This document shows, in pieces, positions 34,936 through 40,306 of a stretch of 40,306 nt of DNA (positions within the stretch are counted from its first letter, which is position 1; every line of letters begins with the position of its first letter). The notes beneath the pieces are model-generated. The model saw only the letters and a list, made by a program, of their open reading frames with translations, was not told the origin of the DNA and did no database searches. Location of the stretch: the NCBI GenBank assembly GCA_964555935.1, contig CAZKUN010000062.1:1-40306 (forward strand). Reading direction: 5' to 3'. The position numbers and the translations under genes were made by a program. The DNA comes from CAZKUN01 sp964555935. GTDB taxonomy: Bacteria > Armatimonadota > Zipacnadia > Zipacnadales > VGFC01.

Positions 34936-37635
34936 ATGCCCATCCGAGCATTGACTGTCGTCGCTGGATTCGCCGTAGTGTCAGTCCACGTTGCAGCGGC
35001 GCCGCTAGGATTGGTCCGCGACGGCAAGGCCCGGGCCCAGTTCGTGGTGCCGGACGAGGCGTTCCCGGTGGTGCGGTACGCGGCCGAGGAACTGCAGTAT
35101 CACGTCCGCAAGGCGACCGGCGTTGAATTGGCGATCGCCGCGGAGGCCGAGGCGGACACACTCGTTCCCCATAGGGTCTACCTCGGCGACTGCCGCGCGA
35201 CGCGCGCGGCAGGCATCGAGCTGGAGCCGGAGCCGCCGCCCGCCGAACTCTACGCGACCAAATGGCGCGTCCAACACGTCATTCGCACCGTCGGCACCGA
35301 CCTGTTCATGGTCGGCCACGACAACGGTAAGCCCGTCGGGTCGCGCTTCCAGATGACGCGCAACGGAACGCTGTTCGCCGTCTACGACTTCCTTGAGAAC
35401 CAGATGGGCGTCCGCTGGCTCTGGCCGGGGGAACTCGGGGAGGTCATCCCGCGACGCACGGACCTGACGGTGCGTGCGCTCGATGTGTCGGGCCGCGAAC
35501 GGTTCGCTGAGTGTGAGATGGGGACGGGGGTCCTTGGCTACGGAGAGGACTGCTGGCAATCCCAGGAGCACTTCGCGGCCTACAGGGCAGCCGTGGGGAA
35601 GTGGTTGCTGCGTCACCGGATGAACATCTGCAACGAGGTGACGTACTCCTACGGGCACTACTTCCACCACAACGCCAAGTACACAGAGCGGTTCCTGGAG
35701 AGACGTCCGGGCTTCTTCCAGTTGCTGCCCAACGGCACGCGCGACTACATTCCCGGTTGCCGTGGGCACATGATCACCATGTGCGTCTCGAATCCGGCGC
35801 TGCACACGCAGATGATCAGTGATTGGCAGGGCTACCGCAAGACACACGAACTGGTCCCTCGAGGCGGCAAGGTCATGGGCGGCCTCGGCTGGATGCTGAA
35901 TGCCTGCGAGAACGATACGTGCGCAGCCTGCACCTGCGACCGCTGCCGCGCCTGGGACGCACCCGATCCGCGCTTCGAGAAGCACGACTACTGGAACGGG
36001 AGCCGTTTCATCACCGACCCGGGACTCGACACCCGCTACCAGGCCGCACGATCAGACGACGATGGCGATCCGCCTCCCGAGTTGTCCGACCGGTACGCAC
36101 GGTTCTATCTAACGCTTCAGAAGAAGGCTGAGGACATCGACCCCGGCGTCGTGGTCATTGGGTATGCCTACTCGAACTACACCCAGCCGCCCAAGGAAGT
36201 AGACCTGAATGACCGGATCGTGATCTCGATGGTGCCGTGGCCGTACTTCCCGTGGACGCAGCACGACATCGAGACAATGAAGACCAAATGGGAGGGTTGG
36301 CACGCCACCGGCGCCCGGCTGAAGCTGCGCCCGAACACGTTGCACACCGGTCACAACTTCCCGGTCTTCCTGGCGCGGAAGATGGGTGAGATGTTCGCAC
36401 ACCATGTCCAACGGTCGGCCGTCGCCACCGCGTTCGACAGCCTCACAGGCCAGTGGGGCAGCAAAGGTCCGGACTACTACGTGCTGACGCGAATGCACGT
36501 TCACCCCGACTGGCCGGTGGGGAAGGTGCTCGACGAGTACTACGCAGGATTCGGCAAGGCCAAGGCAGCAGTTGAAGGCTACTTCGAGTACTGGGAACAG
36601 GTCTCGGAGGCGGTGACGAAGGCCCCTCCGGATGGCGTGCGGTCATCTCTTCAGGGCGAGGCGGAGGGCGGGGGTTGGTTGAGTGGACGCACAACGGCGA
36701 TCACGAACGGCACCCTCATCTTCACCCCGGAGGTCATGGCCAAGGGACGCCGTCTCATCGAGCATGCGATGGCAGAAGCGGCCGGGGACGCCCTTGCGGA
36801 GCGACGCGTGGCGTTCCTCAAGAAGGGCTTGAAACACGCTGAGCTGACATTGGCCGTGGCCCGGGCGCACCAGGCTCAGACAGCCAACCTGGAGAGCCCT
36901 GCCGCGCACAAGGCGTATGCCGACGCCATGGACGAGTTGATGGCGTTCCGCCGCGAGGTGGTGGAACCGGAGATGATCGCTGACACCGGGTACCTTGGCT
37001 ACAACGAACGCCGCAAGGAACTGTCGTGGGACCACTCCCTCACCGGCGGAGGCGAGGCCGACCTCGCTTCCCGGTGGCGCACCTATTTCGCTGGGCGTGC
37101 CTATGGGCAGCCCCGCGAGTACAGCCAGTTTGAGCAGGCAACGGGTGCTTACAGACTCTCAAATGGCTGGCGCTTCCGTCCCGACCCTGACAAGCGGGGC
37201 ACGAAGGAGAACTGGCAGGCCGGGGATTCCGACGACACGGAGTGGGCGGCCATCGGCGTGGACTCGCACTGGAAGGACCAGCCCTGGGGCGCTGACTGGC
37301 GCGCGGCACACGACGGCAAAGACTTCCAGGGCATCGGCTGGTACCGACTGCGTTTCTCGATGCCGGACGGACTGGACGCAGAGGGCCGGCGGATACACCT
37401 CTTCTTCGGCGCCATCGATTCCGCCGCGGAAATCTGGCTCAACGGCAAAAACGCCGCTGCACGCTCCTTCAGCGGCAATGCCTGGCAGGAGCCATTTGAG
37501 GTAGACGTTACCGATGCGCTACGCCCAGGCCAGCCCAACACGCTGGCCGTGCGCGTGGACTACGTGAAGGGCGCCGGCGGAATCTGGAAGCCGGTCTGGC
37601 TGGTTGCAGTCGAGCCGGTTGCCAGCGGCGACTGA
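34936..37635 (+). CDS. Secreted DUF4838 protein with C-terminal GH2-type jelly roll
   Basis: 899 aa with a signal peptide (ALTVVAGFAVVSVHVAAA). The N-terminal domain (about 35-160) has VRYAAEELQYHVRKATG and GTLFAVYDFLENQMGVRWLW, matching the other DUF4838 protein. The core carries NACENDTCAACTCDRC at about 321-336, the cysteine signature of the family, and SMVPWPYFPWTQHDI. Unlike its neighbour it continues into a jelly roll (about 740-893) with GIGWYRLRFSMPD, AAEIWLNGKNA and DVTDALRPGQPNTLAVRVD. That is the sugar-binding domain normally at the front of GH2 enzymes, placed here at the back. It is probably an extracellular glycan-active enzyme; the reaction is unknown. It lies 96 bases before the ceramidase-like gene. 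Confidence 0.86.
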   Translation: MPIRALTVVAGFAVVSVHVAAAPLGLVRDGKARAQFVVPDEAFPVVRYAAEELQYHVRKATGVELAIAAEAEADTLVPHRVYLGDCRATRAAGIELEPEPPPAELYATKWRVQHVIRTVGTDLFMVGHDNGKPVGSRFQMTRNGTLFAVYDFLENQMGVRWLWPGELGEVIPRRTDLTVRALDVSGRERFAECEMGTGVLGYGEDCWQSQEHFAAYRAAVGKWLLRHRMNICNEVTYSYGHYFHHNAKYTERFLERRPGFFQLLPNGTRDYIPGCRGHMITMCVSNPALHTQMISDWQGYRKTHELVPRGGKVMGGLGWMLNACENDTCAACTCDRCRAWDAPDPRFEKHDYWNGSRFITDPGLDTRYQAARSDDDGDPPPELSDRYARFYLTLQKKAEDIDPGVVVIGYAYSNYTQPPKEVDLNDRIVISMVPWPYFPWTQHDIETMKTKWEGWHATGARLKLRPNTLHTGHNFPVFLARKMGEMFAHHVQRSAVATAFDSLTGQWGSKGPDYYVLTRMHVHPDWPVGKVLDEYYAGFGKAKAAVEGYFEYWEQVSEAVTKAPPDGVRSSLQGEAEGGGWLSGRTTAITNGTLIFTPEVMAKGRRLIEHAMAEAAGDALAERRVAFLKKGLKHAELTLAVARAHQAQTANLESPAAHKAYADAMDELMAFRREVVEPEMIADTGYLGYNERRKELSWDHSLTGGGEADLASRWRTYFAGRAYGQPREYSQFEQATGAYRLSNGWRFRPDPDKRGTKENWQAGDSDDTEWAAIGVDSHWKDQPWGADWRAAHDGKDFQGIGWYRLRFSMPDGLDAEGRRIHLFFGAIDSAAEIWLNGKNAAARSFSGNAWQEPFEVDVTDALRPGQPNTLAVRVDYVKGAGGIWKPVWLVAVEPVASGD

Positions 37636-37731
37636 AGGTCGGCAAATGCCGATGCCAGACCGCAATTGGCCTGCATCTGGTGGCGTGGACAGCCACGGCA
37701 CACTACTGACACGTGAGGGGACCTGAGAGCC

Positions 37732-39057
37732 ATGCTGAAGGTCGGGGCCGCCTCGATCGTCATCACTCCCGAACTCGGCACGCAGATACAGGGCGCGGGG
37801 CTTCCGGATCAGCCCGCCCGAAGGGTGCGGGACGAACTAGAGGCCAATGCTCTGTTTCTCACCGACGGACGGACGCCGATCCTGCTGGTAAGCTGTGACC
37901 TGGGAACGCTGCAGTCGCCATACGTCGCGACTGTGCGTGCCGAGATGGCCGAGGCAGGTGGGCTCCCCGAGCGGAACATCATCATCACGTGTACGCACAC
38001 TCACTCGGCTCCCTCGGTCTACAGGACAAACTACCTGAAGCCGGTCGAGCATGGGTTCCTAGACGATCTCCGCGGCCATCTGACCGGTCTGACGGTGGCC
38101 GCGACGGAGACGGCGCGTCCGGCTGTCATCGGATGGGGCCTCGGTGAGGCCCGTCTCGGCTACAGCCGCCGCTGCTGCTGGGCCGATGGCTCCCACTCGA
38201 TGTACAACCCCGAGGGGCGCGACGACTTCACCGGCCTTGAGGGCCCGGATGACCCCTTGCACCTTGCCCTGTTCGCCTGCGGTGCCGAGGGCACGCCCAT
38301 CGCGGTTCTGTACAACAACACAGTCCACCCCACGGCGTTCTACGGGCAGGACGTGTTCTCGGCCGACTTCCCGGGTGAGACCCGGGGCCATCTGCGAGAG
38401 GCCCTGGGCGAGGTACCGGTCCTGTTCCTCAACGGGGCCATGGGCGATGTTTCCCGGCTCCTCTCCATGCCTGGCAAGGGCCAACGGCTCAGTGCCGAAC
38501 AGTCGGTTCTACACTACGGGCACGTTGCCGCGGGTGAGACGATGCGTCTGTTCCACGAGACAGAACTGCACGAGGGTGTCTCGCTTGGGCACTGCCATGA
38601 AGACCTCACGCTTCCGGTGCAGTTGCCGGATCGACAGCGCCTTGAGTGGGCAGACAGCGTTCTGGAGCGGATGGACAGGGGCGAGGACATCCGGGGCATG
38701 GAGGGCATCCTCGCCTGGGGAGCCGTCTCCCTGCAGGAGAGCTTCGCCGACGACCCAACCGACACCGTCTCGATCCACGCGCTGCGCATCGGGGACGTCG
38801 CTCTGGCCACCCAGCCTTTCGAGCTGTTCTGCCAGTTCGGGCTGGATATCAAGCGTCGCAGTCCGTTCGACGTGACCGGCGTCTGCTCCGTTGCCGATGG
38901 ACATGGAGGCTACTGCCCGACCATGTACGGCATCATCGGGGGCGGCTATTCAGGCGAGCCGATCGAGTGGCGTCGCTTTGCGCCGGAGACAGGCTACCGG
39001 GTCGTGGACGAGGCATGCCGGCTGCTCTATGCGCTATGGACAGACAGGTCTGGCTGA
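37732..39057 (+). CDS. Neutral/alkaline ceramidase-like hydrolase, no signal peptide
   Basis: 441 aa, covering the catalytic part of the neutral ceramidase family. Visible motifs are THTHSAP (88-94, zinc-site histidines), NNTVHPTAF (H199), and NGAMGDVSRL with the probable nucleophile serine S241. Also present are QPFELFCQFG and DGHGGYCPTMYG, which sit where the family has its Glu and Tyr ligands. The C-terminal Ig-like domain of true ceramidases is absent. The protein starts MLKVGAASIVITP with no signal peptide, so it should be cytoplasmic. Family members cleave the amide of ceramide, but this compact, signal-less form in a glycan locus more likely hydrolyses another amide or acetamido group. 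That substrate view is inference. AGGGGA lies upstream of the ATG. Confidence 0.88.
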   Translation: MLKVGAASIVITPELGTQIQGAGLPDQPARRVRDELEANALFLTDGRTPILLVSCDLGTLQSPYVATVRAEMAEAGGLPERNIIITCTHTHSAPSVYRTNYLKPVEHGFLDDLRGHLTGLTVAATETARPAVIGWGLGEARLGYSRRCCWADGSHSMYNPEGRDDFTGLEGPDDPLHLALFACGAEGTPIAVLYNNTVHPTAFYGQDVFSADFPGETRGHLREALGEVPVLFLNGAMGDVSRLLSMPGKGQRLSAEQSVLHYGHVAAGETMRLFHETELHEGVSLGHCHEDLTLPVQLPDRQRLEWADSVLERMDRGEDIRGMEGILAWGAVSLQESFADDPTDTVSIHALRIGDVALATQPFELFCQFGLDIKRRSPFDVTGVCSVADGHGGYCPTMYGIIGGGYSGEPIEWRRFAPETGYRVVDEACRLLYALWTDRSG

Positions 39058-39086
39058 CACCTTGCGCTACTGATTCCGGCAAGGTG
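39058..39086 (+). terminator. Terminator-like hairpin after the ceramidase-like gene
   Basis: CACCTTGC (39058-39065) and GCAAGGTG (39079-39086) pair perfectly around a 13-base loop, beginning at the first base after the stop codon. The following bases (CGCTTATC) lack a T-run, so it is a weak or factor-assisted terminator at best. Confidence 0.4.
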
Positions 39087-39423
39087 CGCTTATCAGGCCC
39101 GTAGCGGCCATTTTGAGCGGTTGCCGCTCGCAGGAATCCCGTCCGGCCCTACATCTGGGGCTTTCTCGGTACCGCGGATCAGTAACGCGACCCGACGGGG
39201 CTTTGGGCAATCCGTCCCCTATCCGTGCAGCTCGTCGTTCCGGCTCGTCCCCCCCCGCGACTGGGCCTCCGCGAACCCGACTTACGACACAGCCCAAGCT
39301 GGCAGTGCAGAAGCGGTTCCTCCTGGGACTACCGTCTCGGGGCCCTGCAACTACGCCGGCACGGAACTGCTTTCCTCGCACGGCGTTGGGCAAGTTGGGC
39401 AGCCCCGACCCAGGAGGCCTTGC
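39087..39423. other. Gap before the last gene
   Basis: About 340 bases with no recognisable protein on either strand. The only functional sequence I can assign is the ribosome site AGGAGG (39412-39417) of the next gene. Confidence 0.45.
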
Positions 39424-40306
39424 ATGTTCCTATTCGTGGCATGGTCGTGCGCGTTACGCGCTTCCGCCGCACCGACGGACCTGCCTGAACCGTACCTCGC
39501 GCTATTCACCTTCCAGCGCGCCGAGCTGGGCACGATCACTGATGACCAGCTGCGCATTCTGGAGGCATCGCCCTTCGATGGCATGGCGGTCTGGTGTCTG
39601 GACTGCCGGTCGACCGAGACGCCGCCAGCGCTGGCCGAGTTGGGCCCCCGTCTTGAGCATCTGCGGAACAACACAACCAAACACGTCTGGCCGGTGGCCT
39701 TCCTCAACCGGATCATCGAACAGACCCCGGAGACCACGCCGCCTGGCCAAGCGGACCCCGATCCCGAGTTCGCTAAGATCCGCGGCCTCGACCTTGACGA
39801 TGAGGCCGGGGCACTCAGCGCGTTCCTGCTCAGTTGGCGGCTCTCGCTGCAGATCGCCCGGGAACTAGGCGCGCCGGGTGTCTGCCTGGATCCGGAGTTC
39901 TACAACGACCACGCGCTTGAGAACATCGCGCGCTTGGCTCAGCGTCGAGGAGAAAGGGATAGTGAGACGCTGGCGAAGCTCCGCGCAGTTGGCGCACGCA
40001 TGGCGGACATTGTGGGAGAGGAGTATCCGGGAGCGGTTGTGTGGACTCTGTTCACGCGACTGTGTGGCCCGAGCGGCTGGATCAACGGCGCGCCGGGTCA
40101 TCTACTGAAAGCGTTCCTCGACCGTGCGAACGAAACGTCCATCCCATTGGCTCTGGTGGACGGTGCGGAGGAGAGTACCAGCATCGGGTACGTCAACCCA
40201 TCACTGGTGGCTCTCGAGGAGAAGATCGATGCCTACGAAAGCCGATACCAAGGGGCAAGGGCTGTCGGGTGGTCGCCAGCCCAGGAACGGTACGCGCCAG
40301 AACTGA
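39424..40306 (+). CDS. Secreted protein of unknown family, cut by the right edge
   Basis: The frame is open from ATG 39424 to the end of the window (294 codons, no stop). A perfect AGGAGG (39412-39417) sits 6 bases before the ATG, and residues 1-16 form a short signal peptide (MFLFVAWSCALRASAA). The mature start LPEPYLALFTFQ, then SPFDGMAVWCLDCR, LEHLRNNTTKHVWPVAFLNR, APGVCLDPEFYNDH and YPGAVVWTLFTRL alternate beta strands and helices as in a TIM barrel. Acidic residues in CLDPEFY (about 160) are at a place where glycosidase-like barrels put catalytic groups. I do not recognise the family. A glycoside-hydrolase-like role fits the neighbourhood. Confidence 0.75.
   Translation, partial: MFLFVAWSCALRASAAPTDLPEPYLALFTFQRAELGTITDDQLRILEASPFDGMAVWCLDCRSTETPPALAELGPRLEHLRNNTTKHVWPVAFLNRIIEQTPETTPPGQADPDPEFAKIRGLDLDDEAGALSAFLLSWRLSLQIARELGAPGVCLDPEFYNDHALENIARLAQRRGERDSETLAKLRAVGARMADIVGEEYPGAVVWTLFTRLCGPSGWINGAPGHLLKAFLDRANETSIPLALVDGAEESTSIGYVNPSLVALEEKIDAYESRYQGARAVGWSPAQERYAPEL

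Noticed and set aside
1..40306. CRISPR array or phage structural genes
   Set aside because: No regularly spaced identical repeats and no capsid, terminase, portal or integrase-like proteins were seen.

Overview
This window is high-GC bacterial DNA carrying 17 recognisable protein genes, two of them cut by the window edges, and no rRNA or intact tRNA. Nearly every product is a secreted polysaccharide-active enzyme or a protein for handling the sugars released. The mix is GH2 giants, DUF4838, DUF5060, LamG plus a GH123/DUF6067-like barrel, a heparinase II/III-like lyase, a sodium:solute symporter, xylose-isomerase-like TIM barrels and neutral-ceramidase-like proteins. I associate this mix with Planctomycetota, Lentisphaerota/Kiritimatiellota, Hydrogenedentota or Armatimonadota. 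No phylogenetic marker is present, so the phylum is an inference.

Region 1 (1-13.5 kb, minus strand) looks like one operon reading leftward. The order is DegT-type aminotransferase, sodium:solute symporter, two giant tandem GH2 enzymes, a hydroxypyruvate-isomerase-like TIM barrel, a PIG-L deacetylase, a DUF6786-like protein, and the first 48 codons of a third GH2 paralogue that leaves the window. An AraC-type regulator (13.7 kb) is divergent and probably controls it. Expected flow: secreted GH2 enzymes cut a beta-galactoside-like chain, the symporter imports the product, and the deacetylase, isomerase and aminotransferase process it.

Region 2 (14.6-22.1 kb, minus strand) holds two large, probably secreted enzymes: an NPCBM plus six-hairpin glycosidase-like protein and a DUF5060/GH5-like protein with an inserted carbohydrate-binding-like domain. 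The 1.07 kb gap between them contains no gene. It holds a dispersed repeat and a cluster of inverted and direct repeats that includes a tRNA-Met-like anticodon arm, possibly the scar of an integrated element.

Region 3 (22.9-40.3 kb, plus strand) is a co-directional series: LamG/GH123-like enzyme (frameshifted), heparinase-like lyase, TIM-barrel isomerase, beta-helix surface protein, two DUF4838 proteins of different architecture, a neutral-ceramidase-like hydrolase without a signal peptide, and a secreted protein of unknown family running off the right edge. Gaps here are long, so these are probably several transcription units.

The main structure not explained by genes is a degenerate 100-190 bp repeat. 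Four copies, all in the same orientation, lie at about 18.41, 22.13, 30.25 and 34.63 kb, always in gaps beside genes for secreted proteins. One copy runs into what looks like the decayed start of an IS3-family orfA. The repeats suggest that this enzyme repertoire was assembled or shuffled through mobile-element remnants.
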